From: Hemibagrus wyckioides
Lineage: Eukaryota > Chordata > Actinopteri > Siluriformes > Bagridae
Length of the DNA: 64,000 nucleotides
NCBI RefSeq assembly: GCF_019097595.1
Contig: NC_080734.1
Span: 15,786,892-15,850,891, forward strand
Direction: 5' to 3'
The translations under genes and the position numbers were made by a program. This document shows, in pieces, positions 15,745 to 27,587 of the stretch. Numbering within the stretch: position 1 is the stretch's first letter; each line of letters opens with the position of its first letter. Under the pieces are notes generated by a model. The model did no database searches and had not been told where the DNA came from. It saw only the letters and a list, made by a program, of their open reading frames with translations.

Positions 15745-18700
15745 ATGGCAGAGAATAAGCCATACCGTTACGGGCTCATCGTCCTAGGGTTGGTGCTGGT
15801 GGCACTGGGAGTTTTCTTGGTGGCTGTAGAGAAGCCTCAGGTGTTTGCCACTTTCTGTACAATGGGGGCGTTGATGGTGAGCATTGGGACAGTTTGGAGC
15901 ATATGCCAGTGCTACCCACGGGTGAGAAGAGAAATTCATATTCAGCAATGCGTGTACTCTGCTTAGTTGTCATTATTTTATATAGACATCAGATGTATAT
16001 TGTACATAAAACTGCATGTTTGTAGCAATAGATTATGTGAATTCTGTAATGTATTATATTTACTATTATGGGTCAGCATTTCTAGTGTATTTAAAAGCTA
16101 AAGTGATTTTTATTTCTTATTTACTTGACTAAATACCGTGTATATATATATATATATATATATCATATCCCGCAAGCAGTTCAACATGATGTATCATTAT
16201 GAATTAATACACACTAATTTCAACCAAATTCTGAACTACATTATAATTATTAGATATTCTTATGGCAAGGAAAAGACCACACAGATATTAGATAGCATTA
16301 CCAGTCTAGACACAGTTTATGCTAAATACAAGTCATATTGCTGCATTCTGTAGGTAACGTTCATCCTGCCAGAACAGGAAGTGTTAGGAAGCAGTGAGAA
16401 ACAGGAGCTGTGTGCTGAAGTCAAGGTCCTACCGGTCAGGTAAGTCACAGCCACATGAATAACAGATTTCTAGGAACATGACACCAAGGCATGGTTGGAG
16501 GTTCAAAATGAACCAGTTAAACTTTGCTAAACGTTTGCAGTTTAAATATTGATCTATAGACATGGAGGCAATGGTATACAGTACTCTATGTTACACTGAA
16601 TTACTGACCAGCTATTTTAAACACACAATGCCCGTACAGTTAAAGAAAGACATACTCAAAATAACCAGCAATCGATTCACTTGTACTAATGCAATCTATT
16701 TCATAACATCAGATTGAGAGGCTTTCTCAGTCTGACCATGTGCCTGCATGACCTATCAGCAATCGTTATCCATCAGTTCCCCCATCAGTCCCACACTAAC
16801 AAGGCTCCGAGGCCCTGTGATTGAATCTGGCCAGACAGTGAATGTGGTTATGTAGACTATGATGAGATTATATTGACAGTAGTACTGATGGGATGGAGTT
16901 TTAATCCTGCAGAAAGGACTAAAAGATTGCATGCTTGTTTCAGAGAACAAGTGTTTGTTTTGTAAATGCATGCTGATTGGTACACATTCACTAGGCACTT
17001 TAATAGGAACACCTGTACACCTGCTCATTTATGCAGATATCAAATCAGCCAGTCAGGTGGCAGCAGCACTATGCATAAAATCATGTAGAAAAAGGTCAGG
17101 AGCTTCTGAATAAACATCAGAATGTCTAGTTTGGGTGAGTCTGTGCCTGTAATAGACTCCGAATCTTGTTCTCGGCCGACAGGAGTGGAACCCGATGCTC
17201 ATCATGGTGTAAAGATTGATTATTTGAGTTACTGTAGACTTCCTGGATGCTTAAACCAATCTGGCCATTTTCCTCTGACCTCTCTTCAGGCATTTCCACC
17301 CACAGAATTCTCTCACTTAGTGTTCTTTTTACACCATTCTGTATAAACTGTAGAGACTGTTGTTGGTGTGAAGTTTTCAGGTGACCATCAGTTTCTGAAA
17401 TACTCAAACCAGCCTAACTGGCACCAACATCCAGGCCACAATCAAAATCACAGAGATGATACTTTTTCTCCATGTGAACATTAACTGATGACCTTGACTT
17501 CTATCTGATTTTTGCATCGCACTAATTAAATAACTGCATGAATCTGCAGGTGTACAGGAGTTCCCAATACAGTGGACGGTGAGTCTGCGTGTGTTTTAGT
17601 GGCATTCTAGTGCATTCTACAATGTACTATGTCTATAGATGTAATGGCTGACTCTATTCATAGAGTCCTGACAATGTACTCAGATGCAAAGCTCTTTAGT
17701 GTATATCAGGAGCCATAGTGTGTCCTAACGCTAATGGTCACTTCAAATTAAGAATAGCTCCATGAGCTTGCTTCCATTTCTGATCCATTCATTATCATAA
17801 TGCATTGTGGAACTGGTTGAGTTTGAATACTTATCAGAGGTCAAATTCCAACACCACCAAGTGGGTACTGTTGAGTCTTTGAGCAAAGCTCTCAGTCGTT
17901 GGAATAGAGCGATGGCTCATTTGGCAGAGCGATGTAGAAAAGTCTTTATCAATTAATACATTAACACTGGTTCAATAGGTCAAAGACTTAGGATACCATC
18001 AGCCTGAAACTCTGTTGGGAGGAATTGTTCGGACATCTAGGGGAAGTTTATTTCACCACCTCGGTGCCAGAACAGAAAAGAGTCTTGATGTATCTCTACC
18101 TTTTACCCTGAGAGATGGTGGGACCAGTCAAACAGTGCTTGTAGACCCGAGGGAGCGAGGTGGAGTGTGAGGAGTGATAAGAACTATGAGGTAAGAGGGT
18201 ACTGGTCCATTTTTGGCTTTGTAGGCAAGCATCAGTGCTTTTAATCTGAAGTGTGGAGCTACCATTGGAGCCAGTGGAGGGAGTGCAGCAGTGGGGTGGT
18301 GTGTGAGAACTTAGGCAGGATGAAAACAAGTCACGCAGCTGCATTTTGGATTATTTGCAGAGTATGAATTGTGTTACATGCAACCAGATTCCGGATACAT
18401 GCAACCAGACACATTTCTTGCACACTTTTAGCTTAGATTAGATTTTCTGTCAGCCACTAGAGACACCGTTATCTATTCTTCTCTGACAGCCTATTATATA
18501 ATATAGTATTCTATCCACCAATTAACGATGTGTTCTGATGTCTTTCTGTACATAAACGTTGAAATTGGATATGATTTGCCTCACAGCTCCAGGGTCCAGG
18601 GTTTAATCCTGAGCTCAGTGTACTGTCTTTGTGGAGTTTCATGTTTTCCCTTATGTACACATGGGTTTCCTTCCAACTCACACAAAAAAGAGAGATCCGT

Positions 18701-20551
18701 TGCTGTAAAATGCTTCCTATTACAACTCGGAAATGGACTTAATAGAGATTATATGTCATGAATCTACAAAGTTGTCCATAATAAAGTACAGAGGGGAAAA
18801 AAATCAATATAATTTGCAAATTATGAATAATAGCGTGTGTTCTCACCTGTTGCACTGAGAGGCATAAATTAGTTCTGGTGCAATCTTTTCCTATCAGACG
18901 TCACATAATTAGTTGAATTGAGTTGACCTCTGTGTCACATGAAGAAAATATAAATATACCTGGAAGACCCTGGAGTTTATTCAAGAACATAAACCTAAAA
19001 CAAACAGCATCAGGAAGACCACAAAGCATTTAAAGGAAGTCTGGCAAATTCTGAATCAGCATCAATTATCAAAGGTTTAGTTATAAAAATATTACAAATG
19101 TTAAAACATCCCACAGAGCACCTTTAAATAGATTATTATATGGAAAGAATGAATTTGAGTGAATCATCACTATGTCTAGAGAAGGCTGTTAAAAGCTAGT
19201 GACTGTATGACGAGGATATTAATCAGAGAAGAGATATACCCATATCTCAGGTGGAAAAAGATGTTCTCAAGGGTTAGGGTTAGGGTCAAGGCATTCAACA
19301 AAGCTTGGCTGAGTGCTACCTTATTCAACTTTACCAAATGTTTGATGTTGGAGACTCAAAAAACATGTGGATAAAGGTCCTCTGGTGTAATGGGCTGTTT
19401 TTAGCATTTAGAATGCAGTCTATGTTTGGCAGAATCCCAAAAACTGCTCATTATCCAGAGAAAATGAAGCATGGTGGTGGTAGCAACAATCCGACAGTTA
19501 TATTTAGTTGCTTCTCTGATTAATGTCCTCTTTACCCATTCAGTGAATTTTAGCCTAGGTAAAGTTAGAGTTTTATTTTTATATAATTTTAATAATAATT
19601 ATTTATTATTATTATTATTATTATTGTTGTTGTTGTTGTTGTTGTTATTATTATTATTATTATCATCATTATCATTTATTATAATTATCTTAGCATTTTG
19701 GGGGTATGATGACCCCGTATGATTTCGTATGTGATGCATAACATTTGAATTTATTATTATTATTATTATTTTATTTTTATTTTTTTAAATAATGGTACAA
19801 AATAGATTTGTTTCCTGAAACCTGCATCAATGTTATTATGTTATATATCTCTATTTTCTTTATATAGATTCATTACATATCCCCCCCAGTTCTATGTCCA
19901 TTTCAATCTCACATCCCCTCAGGAGAGTAGTTATACTCAAATATATAAAATCACTAAGATTACTTGTTTTGCCTAATCAAGTGGTCATCTGAACGCTAAC
20001 TAAGACTAGAAATGCTGGTGTGCTTGATGTTATACTACACAACACGGTCAAAGGAAATGGGGCATGCTGGAATGTAACTAATAAATAGGAAATCTAGTGG
20101 TCAAATCTATTTTTATCAAAGAAGTAGCGTTACACAGTTTACATTTTTTGTTTAGTGACAAAAAACAAAATCTACAGAAATAAACCTGCACAGATTTCAA
20201 TTACTAGTATAGATAATTAAACTAATTTCTTCAGTGTCTACCCTACCCTCTCTCTCTCTCTCTCTCTCACTCAATTTCAGCAACAGTCCCGATGAACCTA
20301 TCAGGGCTCCTCTGGCTGTCTTCAGTCACATAGAGGATGTTGAAGAGGATAAAAAGGATGAAATCCCCTCACTAGCTGAAACAGGACAATCTCTTGAGAT
20401 CACTGGCATCCCCCAGAGCTCTCCCAGCATGCACCAAGCCTGCTCAAGTGCCTCTCTTCCAGACAAGAGGGCTACACAACCTGATACTGATCTCTACTAT
20501 GGCGAGGTGGAAGATCCAAGCAGCTTAAAAACAGAGCTGGATAGTGAATAA
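15745..20551 (+). CDS. bsnd: Barttin, ClC-K chloride channel beta subunit (3 exons recognised)
   Basis: Exons 15745-15921, 16354-16439 and 20281-20551 join in phases 0 and 2 and predict 177 aa. Barttin stabilises ClC-K channels at the plasma membrane in kidney and inner-ear epithelia. Exon 1 holds both membrane helices (about residues 9-28 and 34-54). Arg8 and Gly10, where human Bartter type IV changes occur, are kept. So are Cys54 and Cys56, the palmitoylated pair in CQCYP. The position of human Gly47 is Ile here, with Gly48 kept. The acidic tail retains FSHI and the DLYYG motif (residues 158-162). The protein is much shorter than human barttin (320 aa), and the PPY channel-surface motif is absent, replaced around EPIRAP. 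An unrecognised extra exon in the 3.8-kb intron cannot be excluded, but the phases of the listed exons match without one. Confidence 0.9.
16139..16163. repeat. (TA)n microsatellite in BSND intron 1
   Basis: About 12 TA units in the 430-base intron between BSND exons 1 and 2. Confidence 0.85.
16987..17585. mobile_element. Tc1-like element with TIRs in BSND intron 2
   Basis: The left end (TTCACTAGGCACTTTAATAG) and right end (CAATACAGTGGACGGTGAGT) are imperfect inverted repeats. The interior carries the decayed transposase text of the family whose intact copies read CTTCCTGTCAG and CTCAGACC in the reverse strand. No open frame survives. The right TIR happens to create an exon-like segment with a GTGAGT donor. 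Confidence 0.7.
17960..18365 (+). repeat. Interspersed repeat (retroelement-type) in BSND intron 2
   Basis: A 400-base unit with GAGCGAGGTGGAGTGTGAG, GGCTTTGTAGGCAAGCATCAG and GCAGCTGCATTTTGGAT blocks. I recognise these as a common dispersed repeat of teleosts. The class cannot be assigned by eye. Confidence 0.5.
18570..18695 (+). repeat. Fragment of an L2-like or SINE-tail repeat
   Basis: Contains TGGAGTTTCATGTTTTCCC and CATGGGTTTCCTTCCAACTC, the reverse complement of the block in the repeat at 27800-28135. A short decayed copy. Confidence 0.55.
18930..19510 (+). mobile_element. Decayed Tc1-like transposon fragment
   Basis: Transposase-like text is recognisable in plus orientation, including GTTGGAGACTC, AAAGGTCCTCTGGTGTAATG and the box ATGAAGCATGGTGGTGGTAG. 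Frames are broken by many substitutions. Confidence 0.55.
19598..19770. repeat. (TTA)n and (TTG)n trinucleotide repeats
   Basis: A run of TTA, then TTG, then TTA units near 19600-19670, and a second TTA run at about 19750-19771. Located in BSND intron 2. Confidence 0.85.
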
Positions 20552-20599
20552 AAGTCTGAAATGAAAGTCTTTTTAAATCAGGGGTCATAAATATGCGCG

Positions 20600-20633
20600 C
20601 ACACACACACACACACACACACGCACACACACC
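20600..20633. repeat. (CA)n microsatellite in BSND 3' UTR
   Basis: About 16 CA units, with one CG interruption, shortly after the BSND stop codon. Confidence 0.9.
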
Positions 20634-20675
20634 CCACCTACTGTGACTCACATTACCATGGACACAGGGAATGGG

Positions 20676-20681
20676 AATAAA
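20676..20681 (+). terminator. Polyadenylation signal of BSND
   Basis: AATAAA 125 bases after the BSND stop codon. A CA microsatellite (20600-20633) lies in the short presumed 3' UTR. Confidence 0.55.
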
Positions 20682-21342
20682 GAAAGAAGGAGTGAAGGAA
20701 GGAAAGTCAGTAAATATTTAAAGTTTAAACTGAAAATGGCTCTGAATCACAGTTAGCAGTTTACAATAGCAGCAGCGGTCAGTATTCTCCAGTTTTCTCC
20801 AGCAAAGAAGAAACGAGAAGAGCGATATGATGAGTAAAAGAGTGCAGAGTGCAGGTCTCTAAACCGAATAGTTGTTATGAAGCAGGTGCACTTAGAATAA
20901 TATTCAGGTTCAGCTGCCATCAAACAAACATGACAACCCTGGACACAAGTCATGCAGCAGCGCTATGAAAATAACCAGACACGGCCATTGCTTTATAAGG
21001 GAAAAAAGCAGGCACACAGAGTTTACTCTGACTCACAGTTAGTGAGTAATTTGGGTGCACATGCATCCATTTAGCTGTCAGAGCAGTGCAACTCTGAAAA
21101 TTCATTAAAATCAGAAATCAGTTTGGTGTAATTTTGTTATTTTCTCTAACACTGAGCTATTGGAAGAGCTAGAGCTATTTTCCGACCCGTTTCATCTGGC
21201 CTACATTCGAAGTTGTAATGCAAAGTGGTATCCAGTCATTTCAATAAATTTCCAACGATCTTCAACTCAGACTTGTTTTCTGAACTCGATTTAAACCCAG
21301 TTTAACATAACTCTATGCAATCATGCTGCTGGATTTCTGCAG

Positions 21343-21424
21343 GACAGACTACAAGAGCGGGGGATTTCACCTCCACTCAGACGAGGAAGAGCCATTTCAG
21401 GATATACGGGAAAATAGGCTTTAG
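21343..21424 (+). other. Orphan terminal-exon-like ORF
   Basis: A pyrimidine-containing acceptor GGATTTCTGCAG is followed by an open stretch of 26 codons in phase 1, ending in TAG. The peptide is acidic (DEEEPFQDI in the middle). No upstream exon with a matching donor was recognised, and no family is known to me. It may be chance, an exon of an unrecognised small gene, or an alternative BSND 3' exon. Confidence 0.2.
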
Positions 21425-22365
21425 CCTGCTGACCTCCTAGAACCCTGTAATATTTCCAGATGCATTTACATGTATTCATTTCACAGACGCTTTTATCCAA
21501 ATCAATTTAGAAATGAGTCAGAACACAGTCCAAGCTGGGATCTACAGCTAACAGGGATACAAGTGCTGCACAACCACGTTTCCACCGATTGACCTGGAAA
21601 GAAAAATGTGCAAAAATAGGAGAGTCTTCTCATGAATGCGAGTGTGGAAAGAGGGTAGCCATCACACACACACACACACACAATGCAAAAATAGGTTAGC
21701 TGGTACAAAGTAGATCACTTCACAATTTTCAATACGCTTTTCAAATAAGTTCATCATTGCACCAAAATTAGTAGCTGCACATTTTTACTTTTAATGCTAA
21801 AAGTCACACAGAGCGGAAATGATTGTTTATACTGCTGATTTTGCTAACAAACTGGGTCCCTTGTCAGAACCCTTTCTTGCCAGTACACTTGCGTTACAGT
21901 CCACAGGCGGAATAGAAATCGACTTATCAGACATTTTCAATCAGTATAAAATAATGAAGTCTGTAACAAGTCTGATATAAAATGAGTCGGGACTGGTTTT
22001 CAGTGTGAGATGTTTTTTCCCTCTGTTGGATAACCTTACACACAGCTTTAGCGGATGATGATAACACTTTTGTATTTTAAAGGCTTATGAACAAGCACTT
22101 AGGGCATCTCAGAGAGCAGAAAGAGTTTGATATCAACAATATATCTATCAACAAGACAAAAACATTTATGTGGGGAAAAAATTAACCATTTCCGGGAACT
22201 TTTCTATGTACATATTGCCCTTAGTAGGCTAGAACACTTGACTACAAATTCCTGAGTGTCTTCATTAATATGAGCCAAGTGTGGAGTGTGACAAAGAACA
22301 TGACAAAGATATTCAATGCTGAATATGGACACAACAAAACTTTCTTTTTTTGGCCTCTGGAAAAA

Positions 22366-22595
22366 GGGGTGGTGGTAGCTCAAGTGGTTAGGGCTCTGGG
22401 TCGTTGACCAGAAGATCAGGGTTCAAGCTCCAACACCGCCAAGCTGCCACTGTTGGGCTGTGGTGCGAGGCCCCCAGCTCCAGGGGTGCTGTAACATGAC
22501 CCTGTGCTCTGACCCCAACCCCCAGGGATGGGATATGTAAAGAAAGAATTTCACTGTGCAGCAACGTATATATGACAAATAAAGGCTACTTAACT
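22366..22595 (+). repeat. tRNA-headed SINE-like repeat, copy 2 (best preserved)
   Basis: The head shows an A-box-like TAGCTCAAGTGG at 22376-22387 and a B-box-like GGTTCAAGCTCC at 22420-22431. The spacing is as in a tRNA-derived RNA polymerase III promoter. The body continues through a GCTGCCACTGTTGGGC block and ends in CACTGTGCAGC...GACAAATAAAGGCTAC tail text. Copies of the same family at 14885, 24105 and 31465 are in the opposite orientation. Confidence 0.75.
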
Positions 22596-22639
22596 TAGGA
22601 GTTAATTTTCAAGGTAATGTTGAAAAAAAGACCCTGGAG

Positions 22640-23060
22640 GGTCTTTGAACTATTTTCTATAGTTCACTGACCTCTGCATTTTTTTAGTTGTAAAAGGCAG
22701 CAACCTTTGGCTTAGGTGGTTTTTTAAACTAAAACAATTTTTAGTATTTTTTGTTTTTTTTGTCATTTTTTTGTTAGAGTTGCTTGAATGTTTGTCATAT
22801 AGAAAGACCTACTTTTGGCCCAGTTTTATTTAACAGATGGCATAATGCTCTGTTGAAGAATGATGAACCATGGTTCTTTTAATGGTGAGGAGATATCTTT
22901 GTCCAGAGGAGGAAAAGCAGCCCAGATCTTGACACCATGCTTGAGTGCTTGAATAAGCTTCACTTGGTTGTATGCAGTGTTGGGTTTTCTCCAAAAATGT
23001 TACTGCCACCTACTGGTGATAAGTGGAAATGTTTTGCTAATGGGTCTCATGAATTGCTGG
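22640..23060 (-). mobile_element. Decayed Tc1-like fragment
   Basis: The TGTTGGGTTTTCTCCAAAAATG and CATGGTTCTTTTAATGG blocks resemble the minus-strand text of fish Tc1 transposases. Strongly eroded, so assignment is moderate. Confidence 0.4.
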
Positions 23061-24104
23061 GAGGTAACAGAAAACCTAAGGGAGAAAAATCAATAAATAG
23101 ATGAATATAAAATCTGACTGCAAATGTACATTTTATTGGCAGAAACAAACTTTATTAACCCTTCCAGCTATGTGTGCTGAGGTTTTGTTCTTAGATTAAC
23201 AAGAAGGGAGTGGAAATAGAGGCAAGATGCTGGTGTGATTTGTAACTTAGAGTGGTGCAGGAACTGGAAAACGGTTCTGTTTAAGGCTTTTCAGCTTGAG
23301 ACATCTTAAGAAATGTGCATCTCCCTTTTATCTCTTGGTGTTTAAATGTGGAAATGTTGGGTTTAAGATATTAAGATGGTGTTTCTTTCATTATGAGTCG
23401 TTGTGTGTTATGTTTCCTTAATACTTCCTGAATACATGTGACATACTGTAATAGCCGAGACATATTGTGTTATACTTTTCCTTTTTTAGTTAAAGTACTC
23501 TTTAAGGGTTTCTAACAGATTAGGCATTTAACAATATCTTTTCTCAGAGGGGAAATACTCTGTTTTAGCACCTTTAATGACTCCCCCAGAAAAAAAAAAA
23601 CCTAATCTGAAGTACCCTTAAGAGTTTGATATTTAATCTCATTATAAATATATAAACAGTGTACTGTATATTATAACCAATCCCTATACATCAGCTTTGC
23701 TACATTTACTGCTATTAGGCAAAAGAAAACATTTACTTATTACATTTTCATACCTTAAGTGATGTTTTGTTATTTTGTTGATTTCAGTTCAAACAAGTCC
23801 AGCTAGATGGGAAAGTGCTGATTGGTTTTGAGATCCAGTGAGCTTATAGAATAATCATAGACCAGTATTGACTCTTATTATTGATTGAACTTAGACTAGA
23901 AGTTGTTTTTGTTTTGTTTCCAATTGCACTGACTGCATAGCATAAATGTAAATGTAAAAATAATTGTAATACCATAACCATCTCTTGCTAATGCAAGGCA
24001 TTAGCAATAACCAGAATGAAGTAGTCCAGCAATGATAGGGTTTTAAATAGTGTAATGGAAAGTCTTTTCCTTGTCCAGTGTGTGCTGACTGTCCACTGGA
24101 AGGT

Positions 24105-24220
24105 CATCGAAGCCTTTATTATCGCCACACATACATTAAAGCACAGTGGAATTCTTTTCTTCGCATACCCCAGCTGAGGGAGTTGGGTCAGAGCACAGGG
24201 GCAGCTATGATACAGCTTCA
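24105..24220 (-). repeat. SINE-like repeat, copy 3 (tail part)
   Basis: Carries the tail block ending in ACATTAAAGCACAGTGGAATTC and GGGAGTTGGGTCAGAGCACAGGG, matching the family at 14885 and 31465. The tRNA-like head is missing. Confidence 0.6.
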
Positions 24221-24319
24221 GATACAGATACAGTTCCTGAATAAAGCACTGCTGTCCACTGTGTATTTTTGGGCAGGTGTGTGTTGCTCCACAGAGCCAT
24301 TAACAGGGGCATGTACTCC

Positions 24320-24850
24320 TGCTGTACACCTGCAAATTCATGCATTTATCCAATCAGTCATTCATATGGCATCAGTGGAATACATTAAACCCTACAGATA
24401 CAGGTCAAAAGCTTTATTTAATGTTCAGGGACTTAACTAATCAGAAACTTCTGATCACCTGATTTCTTCCACACACAACAGTCTCTAGAGTTTAGAGATT
24501 AGGGCAGTCCTGTGGTGATTAGAGAGGTCAGAAGAGAATGGCTAGGTTAGTACAAGGTAAAAAGGTAGGCTATGGTAACTAACCACTCTTTACATTCATG
24601 GTAATGTAAAAGCATGTAATGGTAATGATGGAAAAGCAACTCACAACACGTTGAACATTGAGGTGAAAGAGACAAAAAAAAGCAGAAGACCACATTAGTT
24701 TCTCCCGTCAGTCAAGAATGGGAATCTGCGCTTACAATGGGTACAGACTCCCTAAAACTGGACACCAATCTTCAAGTGTTCAGTTTCAGTGAAACTGCTG
24801 TTGTAGTCCATCTGCCTCAATATTCAGTGTTTCAAAATTCAGTCTGAGAA
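24320..24850 (+). mobile_element. Decayed Tc1-like fragment
   Basis: The blocks CACAACAGTCTCTAGAGTTTA, ACTAACCACTCTTTAC and CAGAAGACCACATTAG appear in the order expected of the fish Tc1 family also seen at 5558 and 16987. No frame is intact. Confidence 0.6.
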
Positions 24851-25305
24851 ATGCTCAAGCTAGTCTGTCTCGCACCACCAACCATGGCAAGGTCATTAAG
24901 ATGTTCTTTCCCCTCTTAACAGATGCTCACCTGATGCCTGGTCTATATCTGTATTATGTTATACTGGTCTTATCTGGATAAGTGCATAAATGTGCAAGTT
25001 GTTAACAAAAATATAGACGTAAAAAGTGTGATTTCATACAGGCTTCACCTCTCACCATTAGTACCTATTGAACCATTCAAATGAGAAGCATTCATATTTC
25101 TCTTCTATATTACAGCCTAATATTCCAAACAAATAATTCTCACCTGTGTCACAGAATCTCAGATCACAGGTGGTGCAGGATGTCAGTGATAAGTTTATTT
25201 CATTATAAGTTGATGGAGAGTCTCAGCTTCCAAAAATTCACCCTGAAACCTGACTCCGTTTCTGAAAAGTCATTACGTAAGAAGCGATCGTTCGATCTGA
25301 AGGCG

Positions 25306-25341
25306 GTGGCGTGAGCGCTTCATACGTCACTAGGCCCCGCC
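25306..25341 (+). promoter_or_regulatory. SRE-like element plus GC box upstream of PCSK9
   Basis: GTGGCGTGAG at 25306-25315 differs at one base from the sterol regulatory element reported for human PCSK9 (GTGGCGTGAT). A CRE-like TACGTCAC (25323-25330) and a GC box GGCCCCGCC (25333-25341, Sp1 type) follow. The module lies about 220-255 bases before the start codon. SREBP-2 plus Sp1 control is known for human PCSK9; conservation here is inference from sequence and spacing. No HNF1 site of the human type was found. CTTATAAGC at about 25471 could be TATA-like. Confidence 0.5.
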
Positions 25342-25561
25342 TTAAGTCACTCACTTTATCAAAGACCTGCAGCAAATTATAATAATAATAAACATCAAAT
25401 AATAGCAGGTACCTGCGTGAGACTGTAACCAGTGAGTGTCCTGCAAGGTGCGCGTTATTGCAGAGGATTACTTATAAGCAATACTTTAATACACACACAC
25501 ACACACACATATACACATATACACACACCAAGGAGCATCACGTGAAAATTATTGAAGGAAA

Positions 25562-25797
25562 ATGAGAGTTTTCCTTGTCCTGTGTCTGGCGACGATGGCA
25601 ACTTGTGACCACTCTGAAGAAATACAGGTCAACTCACCTCAGGTGGACCATCATCATCATCATCATCCTCCTCCTCAAGCGGAGCGCGTGGCTGAATTCG
25701 TCAGGTGCACAAAGGTTAGACTGCAACAAAGGTTAAGTGCAATAGTCGATGTTTTACAATTTTTTACTAGAACAAATAATGTGAACAAAAATATGGA

Positions 25798-25861
<64 letters not shown>

Positions 25862-27554
25862 CATTATCGTTTAAGCCAAGTGCGTGACGTAGCTGAAAAT
25901 AAATAAATAAATAAATACATAAATAAATAATAGTAATAGAATAAAATATAGAAATGAAAATATTAAATAATGTAAATAACCAGTTTGGACATCTGCCTTC
26001 TGGTCCTGAATAATCCCCCCCTCCCCCCATTTGTATGTTGTTGTTTGTATTTAGATTGATCTCTGTCATTTTTATAGACACGCCCCCCCCCCAATCCACA
26101 CCCTTTCAAATCCTTATAATTATTGTTAGGAGAGTTAAAGAGGTGTTTTTGTTTTTTTGTTTTTTGTTTTTTACTTTCAAGCAATTGGTGGAGTTTGCTT
26201 GAAAGTGATTTTATTACAGATTATAGATTTTTTATTCTACTGAAAAATCAGGAGAATTTCCAGGGAGGATGAAGAAACTTACAAATATATATAGGATGTT
26301 TTATATTTCTGTGTAGGCTAAGCTTTCTAGACATCACTAAAACAAAAATCCTATTTCTAAAATCCTCCAGGTGTTGAATATCTACATGTGAAGAAAAAAA
26401 TGTTTTTAAAAGAAACCTGGCTTGCTATGATTCACTCAAAATCATGTTAATGACATGTTTGGACATCTAAGACAAAGTAAAATTGACTACACGATATTGG
26501 CCTGAGTATCGTATAATGGTGTTCCATAATAGAAACAATAACAGAGTTTAGTAAGTCTTCAGTATTTTGCAAATTCATAACCAAACGTATAGAAAATTCG
26601 TATGAACATATTAATTACAAAGGTACGTAAAAACAGCACTAAAGTGTAAATCACATTTTTCCTTTTTCATAAAATAATATTAAAAATACAAATATTAATT
26701 TTTGAATCAAACACAGAAAATGAAGAAAACACTTTTAATGTTTTAAGTAACATTCTATATTTTCCTGATATCTATGATGTTTAGTACATAGTGCTATGTA
26801 CATGATTTAACCTTTAGCTAAATATGTATAGTGTATACATATATTCATATATCATACTGCATATATGTCTAATGCATGATTATTTTAGTACCTTGTACGT
26901 AATAAAGTGAAACATGCTATTTGTTCTTCCTCATGATATTTGTGGTCAACTTCCTTTTTGATGCTGGTCACAACTGACCATTACACCTGTAAGTGGTTCT
27001 TCCCTAAAACTGTTGTCAAACACAGTTGTAAAGCATGTCTGTGTTTACTGTAGAATTACAATATTTTATCACTGGAACTGAGAAGTCCTAACCTGTTCAG
27101 GCACAACAATGCACCTATACACAAAGCAAGCTCCATAAGTACATGAGGTTGAACTCCTTTGGAATGAACTGGAATAACTTACTTGGTGTATACCAGTCCT
27201 CTCACCTGACATTACCTGTCCTCACTAATGTTCTCGTGCATTAATCTGATTAAACTGCTTCCACTGAAAGGGGACATTTTTACCACTAGAAAGATTTAGA
27301 AATGTTATCGTAAGGAAAAGAACAGTGTCATGCATCATGATGACGCCACATGGCACATTTCAGTCGGTATATTATTTGCTTGAACACTTTTAATGATGAC
27401 ATTTCTTCATAGAGGATGTATTTTCAATACTACAAAGATTCCAGTATTGAATGAACACATGATTAATTAATTAGATAATCACTATGAGACTGAAATCAAC
27501 ACGGTGACAATGAATTACACCCTGTAGTTGAAAATTCATGTGTTTCGCTGTCTT

Positions 27555-27587
<33 letters not shown>

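Larger units (their letters stand above)
20682..25305. other. Intergenic region between BSND and PCSK9
   Basis: About 4.6 kb with no supported gene. It contains a CA tract at 21663-21682, the SINE and Tc1-like repeats listed, and a fragment at about 21455-21530 resembling the ACAGACGCTTTTATCCAAA block common in fish SINEs. The orphan ORF at 21343 is the only exon-like signal. Confidence 0.6.

Noticed and set aside
17551..17581. Possible small BSND exon followed by a GTGAGT donor
   Set aside because: The segment is the right terminal inverted repeat of the Tc1-like element at 16987-17585. BSND exons on either side join in phase without it.
22366..22440. Candidate tRNA gene
   Set aside because: Pol III-like boxes are present but the cloverleaf does not close, and the unit is repeated with a SINE body and tail.
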